This document shows, piece after piece, positions 7,344 through 16,291 of a stretch of DNA of 64,000 nt; position 1 is the stretch's first letter, and each line of letters starts with the position of its first letter. The stretch comes from Adhaeribacter radiodurans (GTDB lineage Bacteria > Bacteroidota > Bacteroidia > Cytophagales > Hymenobacteraceae), in the NCBI RefSeq assembly GCF_014075995.1, contig NZ_CP055153.1:2728001-2792000 (forward strand). Direction: 5' to 3'. Under the pieces are notes generated by a model. It was not told the origin of the DNA. It searched no databases and was given only the letters and a program-made list of their open reading frames with translations. The position numbers were made by a program, and so were the translations under genes.

Positions 7344-10076
7344 TTACTTTTTAGCTGCATAAACGGTATGTTCTTTATTGCCGCCCGACATTAAATAGGC
7401 CAATAAATCTTTCAACTCTTCTTCGTTTAAGCGGTTAATCATACCGGGCATCATAATCGAAACATTAGAAATTTTAGTTTGGGCAACCTCACTTTTCGGA
7501 ATATCACGCAATGTTTCAGGGGCAAATGGGTTCTGAGAAATCGAGTATTTATCTGCATCTTCTTTAACCAAACGACCTACCACGGAACTACCATCTTTTA
7601 AAACAAACACAGTAGAAGCATACTGATCGGAAACGTATTTATTCGGATCAATTATAGATTCCAACATATCGTTCACCGAAAAACGAGTACCTAATTGCGT
7701 CAAATCTGGACCAATAGCCCCGCCTTCGCCGCGCATGCTGTGGCAAGAACTGCACAGACTGGCCGCAAACATAGCTTTACCTTGCTCAAAATTCCGGTTT
7801 TCTAATTTACCTTCTACGGCAGCAACGGCATCCGGTAATTTCCAGTTTCTACCCGGGCCTTTTGGTTGTACGGCAGTAGCCGCTATATCTAAACCAGAGG
7901 TAGTTAACATCTCGCTACCGGATAATTTATTGTAATAGTCAAATTTATCTTTAGGTACGTTCTGCAAAGCCATTTTACGGGCCTTATCTAAAAAGCCAAC
8001 AAAACTTCTACCGCCTGCATAATTTTTAAAAGCATTCGTGTACCAGGAGAAGTATTTTTCTCGCAAAGGAGTTGACCAGCCTGCTTTAGCCATACTTAAA
8101 GCAGTGGCGTAATAGGTTTGCTGAGCCGGTGGAATTTTAGCTAACATGTTGGCAATATCTAAGCCGTACTGCGGATTACGCAAAATTAAGTCGGAAGACT
8201 CCGTAAATGTTTTTTGACTTGAGTTATCATCTTTCGCTTGTTCGTAGAGATCCAAGGTTTTGGCTACTACTGTTGGCGAATCTATGTAAACCAAAATTTT
8301 ACTCAAAAGGCGGTTAAGTTCATTGTTTTGCGCCGGATAGTTGGCATTTAAATAAGAATTTAGACGGGCATTCATTGCTCCTTCCGTCTTGCCCATCCGC
8401 GATAAAGTTAACTCAATAGTACGTAATAAATCTACTTTCTGAGATTCTGAGAGAGCACTATAATTAACTTTAGTCAGGTTAGTTAAAATGGTGTTCTTTA
8501 AAGATTTATCACCAAAATGAGCCAAAGCAATACTGGCTTGAGTAAGAGCAACTGGGTCGGTCTCCTTCAAGGCTTTATTTTGCCATTCGGCTAATGGTTG
8601 ATGTTCTACGGCAATACGGGCAGCGTAGCGAATGAACCGATCGTTGTGCTTTAAATTAGGCCAAGCCAAAGCAATTGCACCGGCTTTTGGTTCGCCATGG
8701 TATTCTTCTAATTGTTTTCTAAGCTGGTTTAATGGGCTGGAGGCAGCAGATTGAGTTGTATTTGCCGTAGTAACTGCATCATTACCTGTATAGTAAACCC
8801 GGTATAAATCAGAATCCAGACGACGCCCACCAGTCATAAAATAAAGAGAACCATCCGGGCCAATAGTACCATCCGTTAAAGGTAAAGGAGAACCCGAAAT
8901 AAATTCTTCGGCAGTGGCGGAATATGAGGCCCCTTGCGGCTGTAAATGCACCGCGTAAATAATCCCAAAGCTCCAATCAAAGGCAAATAAAGTTTGACGA
9001 TATTTTTCCGGGAATTTAGCACCACCAGAATAGATAAGATTAGTAGGCGAACCCTGTCCAATATTTAATACCGGAGGTAAATTATCGGGGTAAGTAGGCG
9101 ACCATTTGCTATTACCAGTGCGCCAGCCAAATTCGGCACCGCTGGTTACGTGGCAAATACGGGTAGGACGGTACCAGGGCATTCCAAAATCCCATTCCAT
9201 ATCAGAGTCATAACCAAAAAGATCACCCGCGTCGTTAAAAGCAATATCATACGTGTTTCGGAAACCGGCGGCAATTAATTCCCAATTAGTTCCTTCTGGA
9301 TTTACTTTGGCAATCCAACCACCAGGTGCCATCCGGTCGTTGGCATGACCCCGGGGATCTTTAATTAACGGGAATAAATTATCTTCCTGCCAAACTTTTG
9401 GCAATCGGTAAGCATTCATTTCGGGTACATCCGTGTGATTACCCGCCACTACATATAACGATTTTCCGTCGGGAGAGAGTTTAATGCTGTGCGGGCCGTG
9501 CTCGCCTTCACCTTTTAAATTTTTAAGCAAAGTTATTTTTTCGAACTGATCGTCGCCGTCTAAATCTTGTAAACGATACAAACCGCTGCCTTTTTCGAAA
9601 TTCTGGTCGCTGTTATGGTTAATCATTACATACAAGCTGTTAAATGCGTATAGCAAACCTTGTGCGTAACCCATTCCTACTTTTGGCTTGGTCGTATCGG
9701 CATTTACCGAATTATCAATACCCACATTTAAGCGCTCTACTTTCGGTCTGCCACCGGTGCCCATTGCCGGTAATTCCAGGCGATATAAAAAGCCGTATTG
9801 ATCCGAAGTAATTAACCGGCCTTTGTTATCGAAGGCCATTGCCACCCAGGAACCTTGCTTATTCTCCGATGGACTGTATAAATGTTCGGCCTGAAAACCA
9901 GTGGGCAATTTTAACTTTTCGACCTTCGGGCTGGTAACTTGTACGGCTTTCGTTTCCGTGGTGGCCGATGCCTGCGCTTTGTTATCGGCTTCTTTGGTGT
10001 TACGACAAGAGGTACCCACCATAAAAGAGACAGAGAGCGTGAGCAACAATTTAATTCCGGATGTACTTTTGTTCAT
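7344..10076 (-). CDS. Lipoprotein PQQ/sorbosone-type dehydrogenase with HEAT region and C-terminal heme-binding domain
   Basis: The protein has 910 residues and a lipoprotein signal with lipobox GTSC. Residues about 50-430 form a sorbosone/glucose dehydrogenase-like propeller (LPTGFQAEHLYSPSEN, GEGEHGPHSIKLSPDGKSLY, AAGFRNTYDIAFN, GPDGSLYFMTGGRR). A long helical, HEAT-like segment follows. The C-terminus is the planctomycete/verrucomicrobial 'putative heme-binding domain' type: CSSCH at 775-779, GGAIGPDLTQLGTRF just after it, and a late SIMMPGM block (875-881) that supplies the axial Met. It should oxidise a sugar-type substrate in the periplasm or at the surface and pass electrons to heme. 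The domain order resembles the protein at 3260-5515, but the heme domain family differs. The substrate is not readable. Confidence 0.8.
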   Translation of the reverse strand: MNKSTSGIKLLLTLSVSFMVGTSCRNTKEADNKAQASATTETKAVQVTSPKVEKLKLPTGFQAEHLYSPSENKQGSWVAMAFDNKGRLITSDQYGFLYRLELPAMGTGGRPKVERLNVGIDNSVNADTTKPKVGMGYAQGLLYAFNSLYVMINHNSDQNFEKGSGLYRLQDLDGDDQFEKITLLKNLKGEGEHGPHSIKLSPDGKSLYVVAGNHTDVPEMNAYRLPKVWQEDNLFPLIKDPRGHANDRMAPGGWIAKVNPEGTNWELIAAGFRNTYDIAFNDAGDLFGYDSDMEWDFGMPWYRPTRICHVTSGAEFGWRTGNSKWSPTYPDNLPPVLNIGQGSPTNLIYSGGAKFPEKYRQTLFAFDWSFGIIYAVHLQPQGASYSATAEEFISGSPLPLTDGTIGPDGSLYFMTGGRRLDSDLYRVYYTGNDAVTTANTTQSAASSPLNQLRKQLEEYHGEPKAGAIALAWPNLKHNDRFIRYAARIAVEHQPLAEWQNKALKETDPVALTQASIALAHFGDKSLKNTILTNLTKVNYSALSESQKVDLLRTIELTLSRMGKTEGAMNARLNSYLNANYPAQNNELNRLLSKILVYIDSPTVVAKTLDLYEQAKDDNSSQKTFTESSDLILRNPQYGLDIANMLAKIPPAQQTYYATALSMAKAGWSTPLREKYFSWYTNAFKNYAGGRSFVGFLDKARKMALQNVPKDKFDYYNKLSGSEMLTTSGLDIAATAVQPKGPGRNWKLPDAVAAVEGKLENRNFEQGKAMFAASLCSSCHSMRGEGGAIGPDLTQLGTRFSVNDMLESIIDPNKYVSDQYASTVFVLKDGSSVVGRLVKEDADKYSISQNPFAPETLRDIPKSEVAQTKISNVSIMMPGMINRLNEEELKDLLAYLMSGGNKEHTVYAAKK

Positions 10077-10762
10077 ATGACTGATTTTGAAAAACAGTTT
10101 AGTTTGTTTTTAAAGTTAAATAGTTTAGTAAAATAAAGTAAGATAAACGATTGTAATTTAGGTATTTAATATTAAGCTTTTAAATATTAATGATAGTGAT
10201 ATATTACCTAGTTAAAAGTTATTACCAATTAATAAATTTACTTAATTAATTAGGTAAAATAGCCTTATATCCCTATTCTTTTTACCTTGTAAATAAGCAT
10301 TTAGGGTAAATTTTTTATTTGCTTTCCCAAGTTTGTTAACTCTTTTAAAGGATTATCTAATGTAGCTAAACTGATAAATTTACCCATCCTGCACTATCCT
10401 GTAACAGGTATTTTTAATTTTGAAGGCTAATAATATTGTCCTAAGCAAGTTGAAAACTTGTTTCACTTGCTGAATACCGTAGATATTGGAATATTCTTTG
10501 AAGAAGAATATTGAAGGAACTGAATTAAGAAAAAGGAATTATGGTGAAGGATGCTTGAAGGGTAATTCTACAATCAATTTCCTTTATTCTAAAATATTTA
10601 CTTTTTATTTTTTTAGCTTTTAGTTCTGCCACAAGATACCGCAGGACGGGCTTAGATATGCTATAACTTACCTTTAAACAAAGCAAGATTAAAGGATTTT
10701 TGCCGTTTTATGGTAGGAAACAAAAGAGTAATATAAGCTGGTGATAAGATAATTTTAAATTT
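10077..10762. other. long AT-rich divergent spacer
   Basis: 686 bases between the dehydrogenase start (10076, minus) and the rhamnose mutarotase start (10763, plus). I see no gene. The only clear structure is the near-perfect palindrome at 10237-10258. Confidence 0.5.
10237..10258. promoter_or_regulatory. 22-base near-perfect palindrome, possible operator
   Basis: The half sites TTTACTTAATT and AATTAGGTAAA pair at every position but one. It lies 161 bases upstream of the dehydrogenase start. A related 18-base site with the same TTTACTTAATTA core is at 12181-12198, in front of the PhyH and AraC genes. It could be bound by the nearby GntR regulator, but AT-rich chance similarity is possible. 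Confidence 0.35.
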
Positions 10763-11077
10763 ATGATGCAACGGGTGGCGTTTAAAATGAAATTAAAACC
10801 TGGTTTTAGAGCGGAATACCAAAAACGCCACGAAGCCATTTGGCCGGAATTAAAGCAACTTCTCCAATCAGCCGGCATCAGCGACTATTCCATCTTTTTG
10901 GATGAAGAAACGGATACTTTGTACGCCGTACAAAAATTAAGTGGGCAATCGTCGCAGGATCTTGGTAGCACTGCTATTGTGCAAAAATGGTGGGCCTACA
11001 TGGCCGATATTATGGATACCAACCCTGACAATTCACCGGTGTCTGTTCCATTAAAAGAAGTATTTTATTTGCCTTAA
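10763..11077 (+). CDS. rhaM: L-rhamnose mutarotase
   Basis: The protein has 104 residues, the normal length of the RhaM family, and interconverts alpha and beta anomers of L-rhamnose in the cytoplasm. Family marks are the N-terminal [12 protein letters not shown], the Y[11 protein letters not shown] block, the central [19 protein letters not shown] strand and the final [20 protein letters not shown]. The catalytic His and the Trp-rich pocket (WPEL, KWWAYM) are present. No other rhamnose catabolic gene (isomerase, kinase, aldolase) is in the window, so the substrate could be a related deoxysugar. It is convergent with the PhyH gene; two ATGs in tandem open the frame. Confidence 0.85.
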   Translation: MMQRVAFKMKLKPGFRAEYQKRHEAIWPELKQLLQSAGISDYSIFLDEETDTLYAVQKLSGQSSQDLGSTAIVQKWWAYMADIMDTNPDNSPVSVPLKEVFYLP

Positions 11078-11230
11078 ATTATATAGACACAAGTATCAAG
11101 TTATTAAACAAGAGAAGTAAAAATTTAAATATGAATTAATAAAGAATTAAGTTATTCTTTAACTTATCCTTAACAACCTTCAGTTAAATGCTACAACGAA
11201 TTTAGTTTAACTAGAATAAGCTTAAATTTT

Positions 11231-11279
11231 AAACTACAAACTATTAACTAATCCAACAACTAATAACTAACCACTATTT
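11231..11279 (+). repeat. degenerate 7-base tandem repeat downstream of the PhyH gene
   Basis: The heptamers AAACTAC, AAACTAT, TAACTAA, TCCAACA, ACTAATA, ACTAACC and ACTATTT run up to the end of the PhyH gene. The run contains no G and resembles the arrays at 284, 18432 and 53888. Confidence 0.45.
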
Positions 11280-11281
11280 GC

Positions 11282-12112
11282 TTATTTAACATTCAGGGTA
11301 ATTTCCTGTTCTTTTTTCAGGAAATCGGTTTGTTCGGAAAGCCCCGTAGCATCTGATTCCAGGATAGAAGCATCCGGCACTACTTTCACCGGGGTAATAC
11401 AAGAAGTGTTTTTTTCCCTAAAAGGAACGTTGTAGCTCAGATTATACGCCGAAATTAGAGACCAGCGCGGTCTATCAGAAAGATTAGCTTCCGACATATG
11501 CAGAATATTACTGTGAAAAAACAAAGCGTCGCCCGGATTCAATTCTACATAAACTTTTTCGAGCCGATTTAAAGCTTCTTCTACAAAAGGAAGATCAGCT
11601 CCTTGCTGTTCTCCGGCAAATAAATGCTCGAACCGACCCATTTTGTGCGAACCTTTTAATACCTGCAAGCACCCGTTTTCCTGGTTAGCTTGAGTAAGCG
11701 CAATCATTACACTTAGCATAGCATCCGGATACAAAAATCCATTTTTGTACCAGTAACCGTAATCTTGGTGCCACTCCCAAGCGCCACCCACTTTCGGCTC
11801 TTTTTGCATAAGTTTAGAATGGAAATGACACACCTCACCTTCTCCCAATAAAGTTTGAACCGATTTTACCATTCGTTCGCTGCGAGTTAACAAGCCGTAG
11901 GTATCGTCGCCGGGGGTAAACCACAAAGTTAATTTGGTGCGTTTGCCCGTTTGATCGTTTAAATCGAAAGCATGATTCCGGAGGGCGTTATCGCCGGTGG
12001 CTAAACCATAAAGTAAATCCACCTCATCCTGATTCAGAAAACTAGGAATAATAATATAACCATCTTGCTCGTACTGATTTTTTTGGACTGGACTAAGAGA
12101 TGTGAAAGACAT
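11282..12112 (-). CDS. Phytanoyl-CoA dioxygenase (PhyH) family protein
   Basis: A 276-residue non-heme Fe(II)/2-oxoglutarate dioxygenase of the PhyH family. The iron triad is visible: His and Asp in W-E-W-H-Q-D-Y-G-Y-W-Y, and the distal His in ALFFHSNILHMSEAN, followed by the 2-oxoglutarate-binding Arg in SDRPRWSL. The N-terminal QYEQDGYIIIPSFLNQDEVD is typical of the family. No signal peptide is present, so it is cytoplasmic. It is divergent from an AraC regulator (159-base spacer), which probably controls it. PhyH members act on very varied small molecules, and the substrate here is unknown. Confidence 0.85.
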   Translation of the reverse strand: MSFTSLSPVQKNQYEQDGYIIIPSFLNQDEVDLLYGLATGDNALRNHAFDLNDQTGKRTKLTLWFTPGDDTYGLLTRSERMVKSVQTLLGEGEVCHFHSKLMQKEPKVGGAWEWHQDYGYWYKNGFLYPDAMLSVMIALTQANQENGCLQVLKGSHKMGRFEHLFAGEQQGADLPFVEEALNRLEKVYVELNPGDALFFHSNILHMSEANLSDRPRWSLISAYNLSYNVPFREKNTSCITPVKVVPDASILESDATGLSEQTDFLKKEQEITLNVK

Positions 12113-12180
12113 AATTAGTTTATATTTCTGGTGAAAAGCTAGTTAAAGATGTACTTTACTTAGGCAAATTGCTACTACTA

Positions 12181-12198
12181 TTTACTTAATTACCTAAA
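12181..12198. promoter_or_regulatory. 18-base imperfect palindrome in the PhyH/AraC spacer
   Basis: TTTACTTAATTACCTAAA, centred on TAATTA, with mismatches at two base pairs only. It shares 12 bases with the palindrome at 10237-10258. Its place between divergent genes suits an operator; the binding protein is unknown. Confidence 0.3.
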
Positions 12199-12271
12199 CT
12201 TTTTTGACCATTTTTATTCCTTTTATAAGTAATTTGGTAAATTAAAGTGTACATTTTTCTAGTTAGCTAAA

Positions 12272-13123
12272 ATGAGTATGAAACCTCATATTCAAAAACT
12301 ACCGCTTTCGGAACAATCTTCGTTTTTAGCCGATACCTTTTATACTCCTTCTTTTGAAACACCCTGGCATTACCACGAAGAGTTGGAATTGGTTCTTATT
12401 CTGGAAGGAAAGGGCAAGAGGTTTGTGGGCAACCATGTATCGGATTTTTGCGAAGGTCAAGTTGACTTATTAGGTTCAAATTTACCGCACTGGTACCGGA
12501 AAGACGATACTATAAGCACGGGAGGTTCTTTGGTGATTCATTTTCGGGAAGAATTTTTAGGTAAAAGCTTCGGGGAAATTCCGGAAATGCTAAAAATCAG
12601 ATTGCTGTTCGACCGGTCGCGAATGGGCATAAAAATTTTAGGTGCAACGCAACAAAAAGCAGCGCTGGCCATGAAACAAATTCTTACTTTAAATGGAATG
12701 GACCGGTTAACTGCCTTGCTTTTGTTGCTGAGTCAATTAGCAGAATCAGAGGAGTACGAATTATTATCCAGCCCAGAACTAAACAGCCAGAATAAAAAAG
12801 ACAGCGATCGACTAAATAAGGTTTTTTCTTATGTTATGAATCACTTTAAAGAAGAAATTAGCGTAGAAGAAGTAGCAGATTTAGCCATGATGAGCTACTC
12901 GGGTTTTTGCCGTTATTTTAAAAACCGCACCAAGAAAAACTTTTCGCACTTTGTAAATGAGATCCGGATTGGCTACGCCTGCAAACGCCTTTTGAATAGT
13001 GACCTGAACGTAAGCCACGTTTGCTACGAAAGCGGTTTTAATAACATTGCTAATTTTAATAAACAATTTAAGAAAATTGTCCGTTGTACTCCGCACCAAT
13101 TTCAACAGAAAATAAAATTATAA
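12272..13123 (+). CDS. AraC family transcriptional regulator with cupin sensor
   Basis: The protein has 283 residues. The N-terminal half is an AraC-type cupin (TPWHYHEELELVLILEGKGKRF in pieces: WHYHEELE and ILEGKG, then LLGSNLPHWYR). The C-terminal 100 residues hold two helix-turn-helix motifs, the first around SVEEVADLAMMSYSGFCRYFK and the second around NVSHVCYESGFNNIANFNKQF, ending in the usual C-x-P-x-x-F signature (CTPHQF). It is divergent from the PhyH dioxygenase and likely regulates it in response to a sugar or other small ligand. The cupin metal-like histidines are kept, so the sensor looks intact. Confidence 0.88.
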   Translation: MSMKPHIQKLPLSEQSSFLADTFYTPSFETPWHYHEELELVLILEGKGKRFVGNHVSDFCEGQVDLLGSNLPHWYRKDDTISTGGSLVIHFREEFLGKSFGEIPEMLKIRLLFDRSRMGIKILGATQQKAALAMKQILTLNGMDRLTALLLLLSQLAESEEYELLSSPELNSQNKKDSDRLNKVFSYVMNHFKEEISVEEVADLAMMSYSGFCRYFKNRTKKNFSHFVNEIRIGYACKRLLNSDLNVSHVCYESGFNNIANFNKQFKKIVRCTPHQFQQKIKL

Positions 13124-13211
13124 AAAGCTTATTTACAAGAAATTATAATTTATTAAGTAAAGTAGTAGCTGAAATGACCAAACAATTTACAGTTTAGAAA
13201 TAATTTTATTA

Positions 13212-14228
13212 CTAAAGTGATTTGCGACGGATTAAAGTAAAAGGATTAATTACTTTACCTTTTCTTTTGTGCAGCATCATGTAAGCAGCCGTTTCGCCCA
13301 TTTTAGCGTGATCTGTAGAAATAACCGTAATTCCATTTGCCAGGATTTCTTTTAAAGGCGTTTCGTTGTAAGAAATAATGCCGAGGTCTTTGCCTAAAAC
13401 CCAGTTCTCGGAACGGCTGTGCTTAATTAAATCTACTAAATCCGATTCTTCCAATACAATAAAGGCAGTTTTAGGCGTAATGCATTCACTTTCAATGCCA
13501 TCTACTACAGTATACGGAAACGACGTTTCCTGGCAAAAGCGTTGGAATCCTTTTACAATTTCGGGCGGGTAATTTAAATCCTTCGGAAATACTAACACTA
13601 GCTTTTGGTACTTGTACAATAAATCAATGCCGGAGTGCAGGGCACTATATATATCGCGTTCAAAATCCTGGTAAACGGCGGCACATTCGCCGGTGTACTG
13701 GACTAAATTTTTATCGAGTAAAACTAATTTATGCGGTGGAATTTTTTGGAGCGTTTGAATAATGGTTTCGGTATGTTCAAAAAAGTGCGGCATTATTACG
13801 TAATAATGGTACTTACCCAAATTCTCATTAATCAGGTTTTCGCAGATTTTTCCGTCGTAATGATGAATGTGAAGGTCTACAATGGCGTCTTCGCCGAAAG
13901 ATTTTAAAAGTGAATAATATACGGTTTTCTTGTACGCGCTCAGTTTATTAAACAACAATAAAACCCGAATTTTATCGGTGGAGAAGTTCTGGCAAATGTA
14001 ATTTCCTTTGCCCCGTACCGAAGTAATGATACCTTTTTCCCGTAATTCTTTGTAGGCTTTTTCAACGGTATCGCGCGACAAGTAATACATTTCGCTGGTT
14101 TCGTTGATAGAAGGAATTCGTTGACCGTGTTTTAAAATTCCAGCTTCAATATCGGAGATAACAGCGTTTACCACCTGAATATATTTCGGAACCGTAGAAT
14201 GTTCTACGATGCGATCAAGAAGTTCCAT
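13212..14228 (-). CDS. GntR family transcriptional regulator with periplasmic-binding-protein-like sensor
   Basis: The protein has 338 residues. Residues 10-75 are a GntR winged helix (PKYIQVVNAVISDIEAG, GQRIPSINETSEMYYLSRDTV with its piece RDTVEKAYKELREKGII, then the wing SVRGKGNYI). The remainder is a LacI/sugar-binding-like effector domain, not the FadR or UTRA type (strands KIRVLLLFNKLSAYKK, LVLVFPKDLNYP, GIISYNETPL). The combination is common in Bacteroidota sugar regulons, where the effector is a sugar or sugar phosphate. It is convergent with the AraC gene, and the rhamnose mutarotase is 2.1 kb away, so a deoxysugar regulon is plausible but not shown. Confidence 0.85.
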   Translation of the reverse strand: MELLDRIVEHSTVPKYIQVVNAVISDIEAGILKHGQRIPSINETSEMYYLSRDTVEKAYKELREKGIITSVRGKGNYICQNFSTDKIRVLLLFNKLSAYKKTVYYSLLKSFGEDAIVDLHIHHYDGKICENLINENLGKYHYYVIMPHFFEHTETIIQTLQKIPPHKLVLLDKNLVQYTGECAAVYQDFERDIYSALHSGIDLLYKYQKLVLVFPKDLNYPPEIVKGFQRFCQETSFPYTVVDGIESECITPKTAFIVLEESDLVDLIKHSRSENWVLGKDLGIISYNETPLKEILANGITVISTDHAKMGETAAYMMLHKRKGKVINPFTLIRRKSL

Positions 14229-14467
14229 AAAGTAGAATTGCTAGAAATTGTTTAAATTAACCATTAAGTATCCTCTAATTTAAGTTTTTATTTAGATGAT
14301 TCATACTGGAAATCCGTATTTCTACTACTTTTTAGAATAATTTCAACAATCTATTCCTTTCATTTGAATAATTTTCAAGTAAAAAGACGAAACAATAAAT
14401 ATTTAAATCCCGTAAAAGCATGCTCTTTTCTTAATTGGAAAGTCTTACTTATAAATTTGTTTAAAGC

Positions 14468-15007
14468 TTAAGATGAGGAATTCGGATAAGTAGATGGTAG
14501 CGTTTTAAGCAACTCTGTAATTCGGGCTAAATGATGATCGTCGTGGTCGGCTACAAATAAAAATAAATCCAGGGTTCGCATGGGAGTTTTGAGCCTCGGG
14601 TGCAATGCTGCTTTAAAAATTGTTCCTTCGTCCAGGTTTTCCAGCAGTTTTAATGTTTGTTCTCTTATTTTCCGGAAGTCATTTAGTAAATCTACCAAGG
14701 GTTTAGCATCGTGGTTGGCCAGAGTGGTTTTGGTATTTTGCAAATCGGTTGGTCTTAGTTCGGTTGCGCCTTGCTTTATATCTTCTAAGCGGCCTTGCCA
14801 GAGTGGTTCCAAATCCGTTAAATGCCCTACGTTTTCTTTTATTGTCCAGGTATTATTTACTTTTTTAGATAATATATTCTCCGGAATAGCTTTTAATTTT
14901 TCTTCCAGCCGGATTGGGGTGCCGGCGAGCCGTTCCATAATGGCCGGGAAAATATTCTGGTTTATGTTATACTGAAAGTCTCTTTCAAACCATTTTACTT
15001 GTTCCAT
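14468..15007 (-). CDS. DinB family protein
   Basis: A 179-residue four-helix-bundle protein of the DinB/YfiT-like superfamily. The metal-binding histidines of the family are in place: VGHL in the second helix and HDDHH in the last helix, with the long helices between them. Members include thiol-dependent S-transferases (bacillithiol or other thiols) and many proteins of unknown reaction. It is cytoplasmic with no signal peptide. It follows another DinB-fold gene (15124-15699) on the same strand after 116 bases. The exact activity cannot be inferred. Confidence 0.85.
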   Translation of the reverse strand: MEQVKWFERDFQYNINQNIFPAIMERLAGTPIRLEEKLKAIPENILSKKVNNTWTIKENVGHLTDLEPLWQGRLEDIKQGATELRPTDLQNTKTTLANHDAKPLVDLLNDFRKIREQTLKLLENLDEGTIFKAALHPRLKTPMRTLDLFLFVADHDDHHLARITELLKTLPSTYPNSSS

Positions 15008-15123
15008 ACTAATATATTTTCTGCCTTAATTATAATCGAAAACGCCAATATTAATTATTACAAACCAATTGCGTGAGATAGTATTTTAATGGATGAATTA
15101 AGTTTTGTGTTTTTAAACTACAC

Positions 15124-15699
15124 TTAATTGTTACTTTCCGGCTTATTCAGATATTCATCGGTGAAGTGTTCTTTATGTTGGGGTTTAGAAAATTTTTCGG
15201 CATTGTATTGTTTGGAATTTCCTTTTGGAATAGAAAGCGAATGCCATTGGTCGGCGGCCATTTTACCTATAAAAACTATTTGCCCCACATGATAAGGATA
15301 ATGCGCCAACTGCCGGTTGATAGCTTCCTTTACGGTATGCCCCTGGTTGCGAATGTAAATTGTTTTTTGCAGGTCGGCTTCGGAGAGCGCATATAAACTA
15401 GTTAAAAATACTTTCCAACCTTCCTGCCACTTTTGTAGCATTTCTTCTTTGGTGGTAATATCGTTTTTAAATTCTGCATCGCGGTTACGCCACTCTTTTT
15501 CGCCGTCGGTCGTCAAAAAATTCGTCCAACGGCTCAACATGTTACCCCATAAATGTTTTACAATAGTGGCTATACTATTACTTTCGGCATTGTATTGCCA
15601 GAAAAGTTTTTCCTCGGCCAGTTGATCAAAGGTTTTCTCGCCCAGCATTTTGTAGTACTCAAACTGCTTGATTACACTTTCTAAATAATCGGATTTCAT
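15124..15699 (-). CDS. DUF1572 family protein (DinB superfamily)
   Basis: The protein has 191 residues. Features of DUF1572 are the N-terminal YLESVIKQFEYYKMLGEK helix, the T-I-V-K-H-L-W-G-N motif with a metal-ligand His, the RNRDAEF segment, and the late HYPYHVGQIVFIGKM helix with two more His. This fold is the DinB four-helix bundle, a likely metal-dependent transferase of unknown substrate. The start codon lies only 4 bases after the end of the YbhB pseudogene, so both were probably one transcription unit before the upstream gene decayed. Confidence 0.85.
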   Translation of the reverse strand: MKSDYLESVIKQFEYYKMLGEKTFDQLAEEKLFWQYNAESNSIATIVKHLWGNMLSRWTNFLTTDGEKEWRNRDAEFKNDITTKEEMLQKWQEGWKVFLTSLYALSEADLQKTIYIRNQGHTVKEAINRQLAHYPYHVGQIVFIGKMAADQWHSLSIPKGNSKQYNAEKFSKPQHKEHFTDEYLNKPESNN

Positions 15700-15703
15700 T
15701 GCT

Positions 15704-16245
15704 TTATCTTTTATAGTAAAACACCAAAGCTGCTTTTTCTAATAACTGCTGCTCTAACATAAAGCCGACCCTAGCCGGGTTAGCGTTACCATCCAAATTA
15801 AGTTTTCCGTTTTAAGTGCAAAGCCAGTAATACTATATTTATACTGCCCGCTTCCTTCGGGTGCGCACGGGCCGCCATACCCTTGTACTCTAAAATCAGT
15901 TAGGCTTTGAATGGATTTAGAGGGAGCTAGTTTAAGAGTAATAGTACCCGCACCGGTTTTAAGCTCCTTAATAGTAGCCGGAATATCAAAAATTAACCAA
16001 TGTCACCAGCCACTACCGGTAGGAGCACTTTCATCAAAAATAGTAACCGCAAAGCTTTTTGTACCTGCCGGACCATTTACCCAGGATAGATGGGGCGATA
16101 AATTTTCGCTGGTGCAGCCCAGGCCATTTAATACTTGTTTAGGAGAAGCTTGTCCGCCCAAGTCATTGCTTTTAAGCGTAAAATTTTGGGCAAATACCAG
16201 GTTTATAGAAAAAAAGTAAATAATAAGTAAGAAGATTCTTTTCAT
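15704..16245 (-). pseudogene. YbhB/YbcL family (Raf kinase inhibitor-like, PEBP) protein, inactivated by a stop and a frameshift
   Basis: Codons from 16245 give a signal peptide (MKRIFLLIIYFFSINLVFAQ) and then the PEBP start (NFTLKSNDLGGQASPKQV, LSWVNGPAGTKSFAVTIFDE). At 16003-16005 a TGA replaces the second Trp of G-S-G-W-W-H-W; the frame then continues HWLIFDIPATIKELKTG and VQGYGGPCAPEGSGQYKYS. Near 15800-15812 a further one-base shift is needed, after which NLDGNANPARVGFMLEQQLL leads to TAA at 15704-15706. Family similarity runs through both lesions to the normal length of about 180 residues. Two independent lesions make a sequencing error less likely, although not excluded. Confidence 0.8.
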
Positions 16246-16291
16246 AGCTTATTGTTTTTAGCAAAGATGCTAGGAAAAGGAATTCAAGTTA

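Noticed and set aside
10763-14228. complete rhamnose catabolic operon
   Set aside because: Only the mutarotase is recognisable; there is no isomerase, kinase or aldolase, and the PhyH gene is of unknown substrate.
14580-14975. 131-codon open frame on the plus strand
   Set aside because: It is antisense to the DinB-family gene 14468-15007 and shows no domain.
15911-16219. 102-codon open frame on the plus strand
   Set aside because: It is antisense to the YbhB pseudogene, whose family similarity explains the region.
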